Origin: Dillenia suffruticosa
Lineage: Eukaryota > Streptophyta > Magnoliopsida > Dilleniales > Dilleniaceae
Reading direction: 5' to 3'
Length of the DNA: 64,000 nucleotides
NCBI GenBank assembly: GCA_033439265.1
Contig: JAVTVX010000008.1
Location: 3,162,001-3,226,000, forward strand
Shown: in pieces, positions 1 through 11,353 of the stretch
Layout of the letters: each line of letters starts with the position of its first letter
How positions within the stretch are numbered: position 1 is the stretch's first letter
Made by a program: the position numbers and the translations under genes
The notes under the pieces: model-generated
What the model was told of the DNA's origin: nothing
What the model saw: only the letters and a program-made list of their open reading frames with translations
The model's database searches: none

Positions 1-659
1 CTAAGGTATATGTCCCAAGTTTGTTATTCTCTCACATTTTTCGTATTCCAAACCTTTCTACTCTGCTATATATTTTGTTGAAGAGATTTCAAAGAGTAAG
101 AAAAGAAAATTATAAATCACAAAAGCACGACTTTTAGCGTAGAGCTCTCTAGTCGAACTCTTATATACTTTTTTTTTGTGTTTAATCCGGCTCAGTTTAA
201 AATTTGGTATTGAGGCAATGTGAAGCCTAGCCCAATGCATGGTCAGCTCATTGGGACAACCGATACTCTGATCGAACTATCTTGCTTTGCTAACATCATG
301 AACACTGTTTAGCATTTAGAAATATCACGACAACAATAGTTAAAGCATTATAGTTTTAATCTTTTAGAAGTTAGAAACAAAAATAAAGAAAGTTAGGGGA
401 GTAACTCGTTTTTAAGTATTACTATAAGCATTTTTATATAAACGATCCGCAGATTTAATGACAGTGTATTGAACTTTTTAATCAAAATCTCGAATTAAAG
501 TTTTGAAAATAAAAATGAGTCGGTCTCTAATTGATTCTACAACTGTTTGAATTGAATTATTCAAACATCTGAATATTGGTGATCAAATAAAAAGCACAAC
601 ATTTTTACCTCCTGCATAATACCTAATTTGAGCCATATTAAGTGATAAAACTATAACTT

Positions 660-790
660 TACTAAAGTGTCCGGAGATCAATGGTGTTGGCATAAACCAA
701 GCCTAATTATTTCATGCTCCCTCACCCCTTGAACTAAGCTAGTCGTCCATTCTCTGTTTCTAATTGTCTGGACTTAGAGATAAGAAAACC
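660..790 (+). repeat. Duplicated upstream block of the WSD cluster, copy A
   Basis: This stretch is visibly similar to 1459-1590: both share segments such as gctaagctagtcgtc and the flanking text around them. Each copy lies a few hundred bases upstream of a similar 5' exon (ending near 955 and at 1866). It is therefore probably the duplicated promoter or upstream region of neighbouring WSD gene copies. I see no certain TATA box. Confidence 0.6.
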
Positions 791-859
791 CTAAAATATG
801 AGAAATACATCGGGTTTTGTAACAGAACATTATGCATCAGCCGACGTCGTATGTTACGC

Positions 860-1285
860 TGTTCATAATATTTAAAAAACCCAAAAATCTGAAATTGACG
901 TCAAATCTGAAATTGACATGATGGGGTAATCCCAACAAGTGCCCCAATTTCAAAGGTGAGATAAAATACTACGTTCTCTTCTTTTTCGTGTCCCCCACAA
1001 AATGCTTCGAATCAAGTTTACAATTTTAGGATTGTTTGATCTATCTGGTGTAGATTAATTGAAGCTAATCCCAGTCAAATTCTTTCCTTGATTGACTAGG
1101 GATTGTGCAGGTTTAGTTTCCTATAGAGAGAGAGAGAGGGGGGGTTTCAGAAATTGGGGCCCATAAATATGCAAGGTTGTGTACAAGGTAATGGTAGCTA
1201 AGGACATAATTCCCAATCCAAGATTTCTTGCCGAGTGCACTCATTCCTGGAAATGAAGGCTGCTGCCACAAAACTGCAATCCTAG
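860..1285 (+). pseudogene. Relic of a WSD1-type acyltransferase gene: 5' exon plus last exon only
   Basis: The first part, to about 955, matches the 5' exon that ends at 1866 and at 9475: the motif ccccaatttcaa followed by a gtgag donor. The following ~150 bases match the start of intron 1 of the intact copy. Bases 1189-1285 then match the last coding exon of the intact gene (8645-8746), including the region encoding VAKDIIP and the terminal stop. Everything between, some 6 kb in the intact copy, is missing. The remaining exon text is frameshifted relative to the intact copy. The simplest reading is a tandem copy collapsed by deletion or unequal crossing over between intron 1 and the last exon. 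No protein is expected. Confidence 0.65.
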
Positions 1286-1458
1286 ATTGCCTCATGATTG
1301 TAATCAAATCATGGAAAGCTATTTACCTTTTTAATATGGTTAATGTTAAGAAAAATGTGCAGTAGATCCAAATATCAAATAACTTTTTTTAAGCATTGCT
1401 AATAAGATTTTTACTTCCAATGAAATCCCTAATTTGAATTATGTTCAAATAACTTTAT

Positions 1459-1590
1459 TAAAATGTCCTGAGATGAAAGATGTTGGCCTAAACAAACCCT
1501 AATTATGTCATGCCCCTTTACCGTTTAAGCTAAGCTAGTCGTCTGTTCTCTATTTCTAATTTGCTACCCTTTTGTCTAGAGATCAAAGGG
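1459..1590 (+). repeat. Duplicated upstream block of the WSD cluster, copy B
   Basis: This is the second copy of the block at 660-790, offset by about 800 bases. It sits upstream of the candidate 5' exon of the intact WSD gene (ending at 1866), so it may be part of that gene's promoter region. Confidence 0.6.
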
Positions 1591-1772
1591 AGGACACAAA
1601 ATGGAAAATGAAAATGAAAAATCAGGTGGAGAATGTAAGATCCTTTTTACTGAATTGAGTTGGCTTATGATGAAAATGCAAGTGGACTCAATGGCTAAGT
1701 AGAAGTTCAAGAAACAGAGAGTAGAGAGAGAAGGAGAGTAGCAGGGAATTAGAGGTGAAAATCATTTGTTTG

Positions 1773-1866
1773 ATGCCGTCGTATAATAATTCAGAAACCC
1801 TAGTATCTGAAGTTAATATCAAATGTACGAAGACAGATATCCCAACGAAATGCCCCAATTTCAATG
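1773..1866 (+). other. Candidate upstream exon of the intact WSD gene
   Basis: An ATG at 1773 opens a frame of 31 codons plus one base, ending at a good donor (gtgag at 1867). Joined to the acceptor at 5879/5880 it reads in frame into the WSD coding sequence, adding about 31 residues through a 4-kb intron. Similar exon ends with the same donor occur near 955 and at 9475, each upstream of another WSD copy, so the exon is a duplicated part of the gene unit. The ATG is not kept in the copy at 9475, so the exon may be 5' UTR. The ATG at 5861, also in frame, is my preferred start. Confidence 0.4.
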
Positions 1867-4800
1867 GTGAGTTAAAATTCTACGTTCTCTTCTTCTTTTT
1901 CTTGTATCTTTTAAAATGGTTTGAAATCAATTTTTACAATTTTCGGATTGTTTGATGTATCTAGTTCAAGCAAATCGCTGTAAATTCTTAGGTTCATTTA
2001 ATTGGGATTTTTCAATTGCGCTTGTTTGGCTTTCTTTAATGGGTCCGAATTGTTCTGAGAGAGAGAGAGAGAGAGAGAGATACATGATTATATAAACCTA
2101 GGTAATGGTTATTTGACTTGTTTATTTACAAAAGTTGTCCTTCACAATGTTTTTAAGAAAAAAGAAATGGAGATCGTCGCAATGCCTGGTGGAAATTAAA
2201 AGATTGCAAGACAACTATGGTTTCTCTAGATAGTGTATAGAAAGATAGGGTAATTTACTCTTGTCTAAGAGTAGAGAGAGAGAAAATAGTGTAGGAAGAG
2301 GATTAGCATGCTTTATGAGATTTTTTTTCCCCTGGTCAAGTTGGTGGGATGGGTGTGATGCCTTGTATGTGAGTCATGAACACCATCCAAGGGCAGGGAT
2401 GCTACCAAAGTCCACAATCTCGCTAAGATGTCAACCGAAGCTTTACCAGCAATTTTGCAAAGAAACAGGTGTGACTTTGTTTCTTCCGGAAGCTATGTGT
2501 CCTCATAATAATTAGAGATCACAGATATAGCAGTCTAGCATTAATTATGTCAAGAGTTACTGATAATACCATCATCACTATCAGCTTTGTTTCATCTCCA
2601 GTGGTTCATCTGATTCTTGTTACTCTTCTAGCCAAAAAAAAAAAAGATCTGATCTCGTTAGCCCTCTATGTGGTTCTAGAATCGCCATCCCAAAAAACAA
2701 TCTGATCTCGTTACCCCTCAATTTGGTTCTAGAATATAGGATTTCTTCCTTAGTATGTATTGTTCTATGAAAGTATTGTGATTCCACAATGAGGCTTATG
2801 GCATGGGCATGGTGCTCTGCTCTTTCCCCATCATGTGTAGTTCCTGGAAATTGTTCTGTAGATTGCATTTTGGGAGAAATGGAAATGACTTTTGGGTCTA
2901 AATGTATTTGTTGAATTTCCTTTCTAATCTGTCAAATCAATTGCTGATAATTGAAAGAATTCCCTCTTATTTCTAGTTACTCGTATTGTAGGATCCATAT
3001 GTGTTACTTGTTGCAGCTTGCTGAGCTTTGGGATGGTCATGTGCATGATATGAAAGGTAAACACTGATTGGAGCCATGTTGGAGTATGGAGGTAGTTGTT
3101 GATAAACCTCTTCAATTTTCCTTTATAACTTCTGAAGGAGTTGAAGAAGCTGGATAGCTAGAAAGACTTCTGTTTCATAGAAAGACTTGATCCACAGACT
3201 TGATCCATTTCATAGAAAGACTTGATCCGTTTCATTCCTAGTGTTCAGTTCTTTCTGAGTAATGCAATGCTTTGGCAATATTAAGAAAGATCTCTAGGCC
3301 CGCTATGCTGGAAAAATACCTCTATTGGTTCTCCTCAAGTTAGTCAACAATGTCATAATGGGCTCTCTAGATCTGATAATTTGGATCATGTGCTCAAGAA
3401 TTTCCACAAAATAAGTTTTGAAAGAGTTTTGAGTTGCAAGCTATATGAATGACTTCTCTCTCTTGTTCAACATGCCAGATTTTAAAGATATTTATACCAA
3501 TTTTATGTCGAAGGGATGCCAAAACCTGATTTTCTATAACAAGCCAGTTAAACTGCTTTGTTTGAAGTATGCTTATCCCTTCTTTTTCTCCAAAATGATG
3601 AATAGAGTGTTTTTTTTTTTTAAACAAGATCTGAAAGAGGACTTTGGGAAAGCAAAAATGCTGAGTGATACGAATGAGTAGCAAATTTTGTTAAAAAAAG
3701 CATCTGGATCATTTCTATATTTACATAAAGAGGTATTTGCCTTCATGGAAGGCATGGTTGGAACTCTTGATCTTGTTGCATTGTTGATTTATCATTTTCT
3801 TCTCATGTCTCATGCTCTTTTGGTTCACAGGTGTATAATGTACCTTAAACATTAGAAAGTTATGATGTCTTAGTTGTTACTGAGTTGCAGTTTATTTAGA
3901 GCAAGTTCCTTACCATTTGTCTTTATGTTTACAATTGAAGTGCTTATTTTGGGTCTGCGTTTAACATTTTTGTTCTGGGAGGTGCAACATGAAACAGACA
4001 GAAGACTATTGCAAATATTTGAACTATCTATAGAAGTCTGTTAAGCTACACAGTTCTTGTATCCCCTTTCCCTTCCGAAATGTACATATGTACTAAAATA
4101 GCACTATGTTCTGCTTACAATTTGGTCCATTCCATGCTATCCCTTTATATCTTCCTTGGGTGGTGCCTCTAGCACCAGGTAAAATTTTGAATTCCTTGGT
4201 GAATCTATTTTACATTACATTTGCGTGAAGATGTGGGAATCCACGTGTAAGTGATGAATTTGACCTGTTATAAATGGTGGATGGTATATATATACTGTCT
4301 AGGAGAATACCTTTCTTGTTACACGCTCATTGAAGAGCCCCATGAATGGCACGGGGGAGGAAATAGACTATGTAGTATACACACACATAATATATATTTT
4401 ATATTATATATATAATATGGTGGCTCCATGGTTAAATAGCTTTTCTTGATCTCAACAATACGAATTGAAGGGGGACATGGTGGATGTAATTGACTCACAT
4501 GTGAGGGGAAGATTGTTGGAATAATGTGCTTGTTGCGACAAAGACATCGGACAGATGTTGGATGAGTGAGCTCTACATATATAGGGTTGGTTCAACACTC
4601 AACGGTTTAACATTTTGGGCGAGATGGTGCTCAACTTTGTATAAATGCGCTTATGGGTCCCCACAGGTGCACTTCACAACAGAAGCCTTTTCTATGAGAT
4701 GAATGACCATTTATGTTAGCCTAGATGATGAAAGAATAGGAATGTTGCAAGATATGGACTCCTTCATTGATGCAAAACTAGAATTTTGAGATCGCAAGCC

Positions 4801-5860
4801 AGAAAATATTAAATGTAGCTTCTTGTTTCTTACAAGCTCAAATAGGGTTGGAATTGGTGCTAAGCCGATAAGAACAGCATTTGGTTGTTTAATGCATGCT
4901 GTTGACTATGAATGGGGGGAATGGACCCAGAGGGTAGGTTAGGACGTGTATTCAGTATGCTTCCATTACCCCCTTCCCCTTCTCAGGAAAAACTAGAGGG
5001 TTGCTTGATGTGCTTAAGAACTTGGAAATGTCAAGCTCATGCAGTAGCACAATTTTGACTGAAAGGTTGTTTTTGATAGTATGCTTGTTATTAAGTATAT
5101 CTTGATGTATTTTCGGACTGACAGAAAAAATCATCTCAATTCTTGGTTTTCCTGTTGATGTTAACTGGAATGTGGATATTGCCATCAGATTGGCCGGCAA
5201 ATAGTTCCAGTTTACATGGCAAAGATTTTCACTTTAGGCTCATTGGCGTGACAAACAATGTCAAAATTCTCTGAGTTCATTAAATTAAGACTTTCACTTT
5301 AATGGGGTTTCTTTGGACATAATTTAGACGCGACACATTTTCAATGCCTGATTTGGATAGGACGGGCAATCTGTTTATGCAAGTCCAAAATGCATCACCA
5401 AAGAGTTTATGCTACTTATAGGGTTTCTTTTGACTTCATTTGCATGTGACCCAATAAATTAAAACCTTGTCTATAAGGTTTCCACCAAAGAGTTTCTACC
5501 ACTATGCCAAGGGTCTGAAGATGCAGTATTGTATCTGGCTTATACGGGAGGATAAAAGTTTGATGGAGACATCGCCTGTCTCAAAGTTGTACACTGCGCC
5601 TCCCTAACCTCTCTCCCTCCCCCCCCCCCCCCCCGGCCACCCCCCACAGAAAAAGGGATCTAATGAAGTTTTTCTATCCTTCTCTGGGAGAATCAATACC
5701 GAACTAGTATTGTATTTACAAGGTAAGTATAGCTGTATTTAACTATCTAATGAGGCCTATTTATAAGTTGTTGCCTGTGCATTACTAGCAGCCTTTTCAA
5801 GAAAAAATTTGAGCGTATCCAAGTTTTAAGCATTCTTTATCTCATCTAAATTCTTTCACT
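1867..5860. other. Long 5' intron or upstream region of the intact WSD gene
   Basis: There is no supportable coding sequence here. Segments around 2155-2340 resemble 9850-10050, the same part of the next WSD unit, so the intron was duplicated with the gene. It contains a GA run near 2058-2080, two 36-bp direct repeats (2647-2682 and 2700-2735), three copies of tttcatagaaagacttgatc-like text at 3172-3230, and a C tract near 5620-5635. Bases 5740-5879 match 11240-11372 in front of the pseudogene copy. Confidence 0.5.
2647..2735. repeat. Pair of 36-bp direct repeats
   Basis: Bases 2647-2682 and 2700-2735 are near-identical, with about 3 mismatches by eye, and are separated by 17 bases. This is a local duplication inside the 5' intron of the WSD unit. 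No coding or mobile-element signature. Confidence 0.7.
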
Positions 5861-8746
5861 ATGGAGTGTGTTGTTGCAGGGAGAGATGAACCATTGTCGC
5901 CAATAGGGAAGATGCTTTTGCAGAAAGATTTATGTGGAGTGATAAATTGTCTAATTGCTCTGGAAAAGCCCATTGAACTAGAGGCTGCAAGACTAGAGTT
6001 TGAGAATTCACCATGGCTCAAACACCCAAGATTCTGCAGTGTGCTGGTGAGGGACAAAAATGGAAAGGAACATTGGAGGAAAACCCAGGTTGATTTAGAA
6101 AGACATTTTATAATCTTGGAGGACAGAGTTGGTGAAGGAGAAGATGATGAAGCGATTGTCAACCAGTACATGGCTGATTTGGCAGTTTCATCTCCTCTCA
6201 GCACCGATAAGCCATTATGGGAATTTCACTTCTTAATGGCTCATAAGTGTGTTGCAATAAGAATTCATCATGCATTAGGAGACGGGATCTCTTTGATGTC
6301 ACTGTTCTTGGCTTGTTGTAGGAAGGTTGATGATCCTAATCAGTCTGCCTCACTCTTCACTCCTAGTCTTCCAAGAAATCGATCGGACAAATGCAAGGCA
6401 TGGATGTTTCTAATGGTGTGGTACAGTTTTATATACATAATAAACTTAACTTTGAGAACTCTTTGGATTAAAGACCCAAAAACAGCTATAAGTGGTGGAC
6501 GTGGAATGGAGCTCTGGCCAAGAACGATTGCTACGGCAAAACTTCGTCTCGATGACATGAAGGCAGTGAAGAAAGCCATGACTGATACTGTAAGTACATA
6601 TAAACCTTTATTTCCTGGATTTGTTCTATTTTATCTGTTTGTGGCAAATCTATTAAGACATATGAGTTATTGTTAGAAATATGCACATGCATCTACATGT
6701 TTGTTAGGTTCTGCTTTCTTTAACTATTTTGAATTTATTTGCAAGCAAATGCAGACCATAAATGATGTCTTCATTGCCATACTTTCATCTGGGCTGTCTA
6801 AGTACCTCCATCAACAAACACCAAAAGGTAAAAGCTCAATCAAGCTGCTAAAACTTAATGACTCTTAATGTCTTAAATTACGAACAACATGCTGAGTTCA
6901 ATTTTTCCTGCTTACAGTGCAAGAAGCCCTTCAACTAACAGGAGTTATTGCGGTTAATATAAGGCAACTTCCTGGTGTGCAGGTCTCTCTCTCTCTCGGG
7001 CATGTTTGGCGACTAGGAGAAAGAACAGAAGTTGAAGCTTTAGGAACACATCCACTCTGCAATATATGGAGTTCTATGTTAGCATATCCCCCTTTTTTTG
7101 CACAAAATGCCCTTAAAGGGGGTAAAATAGGACAGACCTCCAAAATTTTGAAAATAAATATTTCCCCCTAATAAACTTATTATGCCCTCCATAAATTTGA
7201 ATTTACCCAAAAGCCTCCACATTGACACCCTAACATATGTATTCTGGGTGTTACCCAATGACAAATATCTTAATAACTATCATCTGTAATCTAATAATAT
7301 GCGAAAAGTGTTTCAAATGTGTTGACAAATCTAATCGATTTTTGTACTCCTTTTGTGTTATAAATCCTTTTACATTTGTCATTTGGCATTAATCTTTTAG
7401 TAGTTATCTTGTAAATGACATGATACGTTTTTGTATTAACATCTCTATCCTTTCCCCTTATGCCAAACTTGATGGTTGTCTTATGTTATCCAGGAGTATT
7501 CTAGTTTAATGAGAAGCTCCTCAAAATCAAGATGGGGAAATGAGGTTGGTGTGTATCTTCTGCCACTTAATCTCTATAAAAGTGTTGCGAGTCCTCTTGA
7601 TTACCTAAGTAGAGGAAAGGCTGTGATTACCAAAAAGAAGCTATCCGCGGAGGCTTCTTTTTCTCATGTAGTCTTAGCCGGGGCAATACGTTGCTTCGGA
7701 CCAAAGGTAAGGTTCAAATCAAAGATAAAAACTATAGTACTAGAACCAGATAATAGTGATACGATTATTATGATAATGACATGAATTTTCTTTATATTTA
7801 TTATTATTTAAGTTCTAAAACATAAATAAAATAACAAGCCATATTATCAAAGATACTAAACAATTATGGTTGTCATTATATATGGCATTTTCTAAATTTC
7901 GCATTCAGATACATATTATATGGATTTCATTTGCATTGATGGTGCGTCATCACTGTGTAGGTTGCTTGCTCTGTTCTTTACAGGCTTGCCCGAAACACAA
8001 CCTTGGCTATCTCAAGTGTGGCTGGTCCCCAAGAAAAAATTTCTCTTGCAGGAAACCCTGTAAAATTTATGAGGTTCAACACATCTAGCCTACCCCAGGT
8101 AAGATGAATAACATTTACAGATTTATACGAGTATAGAATTTTTCAGAGTTTTCACTTTATGAGATTTACATATTTGTTAATCTTTGTCTGAACATTTAAG
8201 AAAATACTAAATGCACAAGCATATGACATCAGTTATGACTCTATTAGTATGGGTGCTGTGCTACTGAATGAGAAGACTATTTAATGTTTTTATGTTGGAC
8301 ATTCACCAAATAAGTTGATAAATTACATGTTTTTGTTTATATTATTGATATAATTGATGTTATTTTTCATATTTATTCCTGAGTTTGTGTACATATACAT
8401 ATACAAATAATGCTATGTATACAAAGCTACCTAAAATATTGATATATATGCAGTACAATGTTTCTCTATATTTACACTACACACCCATATGACATGATTT
8501 TGAACACCTACATCTCTCTCTCTCTCTCTCTCTATCTATCAGCTTACCCTTAAAAAAGGCCAATAATTGTTTGTTGGGTAATGGTGGATGCAGGCACTCC
8601 AAATTAGTATGCTGAGTTATGCAGGAAGTGCAGACATGCAAATTATGGTAGCAAAGGACATAATCCCTGATCCACAATTTCTTGCCAAGTGCTTTGAAGA
8701 CTCGTTGTTGGAAATGAAGGATGCTGCTCCAAAACTACAAGTCTAG
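5861..8746 (+). CDS. WSD1-type wax ester synthase/diacylglycerol acyltransferase
   Basis: Six exons join in frame with GT-AG borders: 5861-6589, 6755-6827, 6918-6982, 7494-7706, 7961-8098 and 8594-8746. They give about 456 residues, slightly short for the family (about 480). The catalytic HHxxxDG motif reads HHALGDG at residues 136-142. The N-terminal acyltransferase domain fills exon 1. The C-terminal WES domain includes the conserved TINDV segment and the end VAKDIIPDPQFLAKCFEDSLLEM. The family joins fatty acyl-CoA to fatty alcohols (wax esters) or diacylglycerol, mainly at the ER and often for cuticular wax. A hydrophobic stretch around residues 184-205 could anchor it in the membrane. It is the only copy in this cluster that looks whole. 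The start at 5861 is in frame, and the pseudogene keeps an ATG at the equivalent place; an upstream exon at 1773-1866 is an alternative. I infer activity from the intact motif and frame. Confidence 0.85.
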
Positions 8747-9927
8747 ACAAATATAGTGTGGTCTTCTATTACCTCCATCGCAATAAAGGCTACCTACCTT
8801 TGTGTTAAGTCCATCTACTTTATTTATATTCAGCTCATATCTGTATTCTTACCTATGGTGTGCTGTATATCTTTCAGCCAATAATCATGTCATGAATGCA
8901 TTTTCAGAATTTCATACAGAAAGATTCCATCAAGATCATGTTCTTATTATCTTCCTAGTAAAGCAAGAAACGAAATGAATGATATTTAAAAGTCGAATTT
9001 GAGCATTAAAAGTCCCCGATGTTCTGATTCGAGCTAGAACCAAACTAAAATTACGAAAATAATTTTGATTTCAATTTTAGAATAAATATCGTCAAACTAT
9101 TAACTCAAATTGAAATTTTTAAAAATGTTAAAATTAAAATTCTAAATTAAACCATAATAAAAGCCATAAATATATATGTTAAAAATCATATAGAAACTAT
9201 AAAAATTTGATATTGAATCACAATGTTGTTCTAAAATTGAAATCAAGTTGAAACAAAAACTATCTTATCAATTCTATTTTGCTCTCGATTGTTGCTAAGC
9301 TTGAGGTCTTTTCCCTTCCCGCCCTTTTGTGTGAAAAAGAAAAATGGTATTTGGGAAATACGACGCGTTTGGGCATGGAACGTAATTCGTTCAGCAGCAC
9401 GTAAACCCTAGAGAATTTGAAAAATAGGCTGCAGTCAGAAGATTATCATTGGAACGAAATGCTCCGATTTCAATGGTGAGCTCTTCTTCTTCTTCTTTCT
9501 CTTGTATCCGGTAAATGTTTTGACTCAATATTGCGAGTTTCCGTCTTATTTGATGTCCCCGAAGATTAATTGAAGCAAATCGCCGTAATTTTCTTTCGTT
9601 GATTGATTAGGGTTTTTTTTCAATTTTGTAAATTTTGCATCCAAATTTTAGTTTCGGACTTACAAGGATTGCTAAGAAGGACACTAGTGGAGAGGGAGAG
9701 AAGAGAGGTAGAGATTGTGGGAAATGAAGGTGCAGGGTTATGTAAAACTAGTTATCAGTTATTTGATATGCTAATTACTCGATTTTGTTCTTCACAATCC
9801 TTTTGAACCCCCCGGGAAAAAGCCTCCAAATTTTAGGACATTATAAGAATTGAAAGCTTGGATGACAACGATGGCTTGCTTCCCTCGACAGTAGACTAGA
9901 TATATTATACATAGACAACGTGCATAT

Positions 9928-9964
<37 letters not shown>

Positions 9965-11353
9965 GAAAGATATGGTAATTGACTCTAGTCTGAATGTTGT
10001 TTGTGAAAATAGTGGAGGAAGTGGGTTATCATGTTTTAGGAGGTTTCTTTTTCTTTATTTATTTATTTTTTTTTTCTGCTGAAATTGGAGAAGACGGGTG
10101 ACCAATTGTTAGGCTTGAGCAGTAGCTATTATCCAAGGGGCAAGCCAGTCAACACAAACCCACTGCGAGATCTCAATGTATTCTCTTAATAATAATAGGA
10201 TAATAGTTGTAGATCACAGATAATTACTTTTCTTACGTTTATAATGTACGATGGTCGAATAATTACTTGGCCATGAGAATTGGTTGGTGGTTGATAGTAA
10301 AGGTTAGTATCTTCATTTCATTTTCAATATTTCCTCTAATCTCATTACTTATTCTTGTGATTCAAGAATCCTGGATTGCTTCATTACTACGAAATTCCTG
10401 TGATGTTAGTTTGCTCTTCTATCATTATGTCTTGGGGCATAATAGCTCTTAAGATTGTTTAACAGGTGAAGGCTTTCCAATTTGATAACATTCTGTTGGC
10501 TAAAGTCATCCTCCATTTCATGTTGTTAGAGATTATATCAATGCAATAAATTCTCTTTGATGATTATTTAGGGCTTCTTACTATGAGAGTGAAGTAATTT
10601 GCACGGAGTCCATTTTCAAGGCCGCCTCACATGTTTGGATCAGATCAGGCAATTGTTCATGGAAGTCAACAGGGCTAGCAAAGAGCTAACAAGAAGAGAC
10701 TATTTTACCACCCACTTCTTTTGAGCTTTACCTTGTTGGCCTAAGAGACCTGGCAACTAGTAAAAACCTTCAAAACATTTCCCTTTTTCTAAATTAGGTA
10801 GTGTGTGAGGCGTGAGTGTTGAACCTTAGTCACTTGTAGGCAAGATTGTTAAAATCGGATTGGGTTATATTTGACTGTTTTCAAGCGTAAAGAGAGGAAC
10901 TGTGTTAGGATTCTATACAAATTTTGGATTGATGCAATTACAAAGTCTTTCTATCAGATAGGTTGGATTTTAACAACTATGCCCATGGTTGCGTGCAAGC
11001 CAGCCATTCATTGTCTAGGGTCTGCATTCTTGTAATGGCTCATGTGTGAGGATGCAAACACTAGCTTCATGGAGATATTACAGTCTTTAAACTCCTCCAA
11101 TACACCAGGAAAGGGAAAAAGAGCGAGCATCTAAACTTAAAAATGCCCACCTCTAGGAGAGTCAACTTCAAATGCCACCCATGTCATTTTGGTGGGGGTG
11201 AACTATTATTGCATTTAGAGGTAGATATGGCTGTCTAATACAATCTAAAAGGGCTTATTTATAGGCCGTTGTCTATGCATTACAAACAACACTTAAAGAA
11301 AAATTTGAACATATCCAAGGTTTCAGTGTTCTTTATCTCTCTATTCTTTTGCT
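8747..11353. other. Spacer and 5' unit of the second WSD copy
   Basis: Bases 8880-9300 are AT-rich without a gene. Bases about 9420-9475 match the 5' exon of the other WSD units and end in the same gtgag donor. 9850-10050 matches the intron text at 2155-2340. A TG microsatellite lies at about 9929-9962. 11240-11353 matches the end of intron 1 of the intact copy. No independent coding sequence is supported; short open frames here do not match a family I know. Confidence 0.5.
9929..9962. repeat. (TG)n microsatellite
   Basis: An uninterrupted run of TG dinucleotides of about 16 units, inside the 5' intron region of the second WSD unit. Confidence 0.9.

Noticed and set aside
1113-1307. Minus-strand open frame of 64 codons
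   Set aside because: It is the antisense shadow of the decayed last WSD exon at 1189-1285, which reads on plus.
5612-5645. C-rich tract as a possible regulatory G-quadruplex
   Set aside because: It is a plain homopolymer-like run with no regular spacing; such runs are also prone to sequencing error.
7030-7440. Possible MITE in an intron of the intact WSD gene
   Set aside because: The stretch has repetitive pyrimidine and purine text, but I could not find inverted ends or a target duplication.
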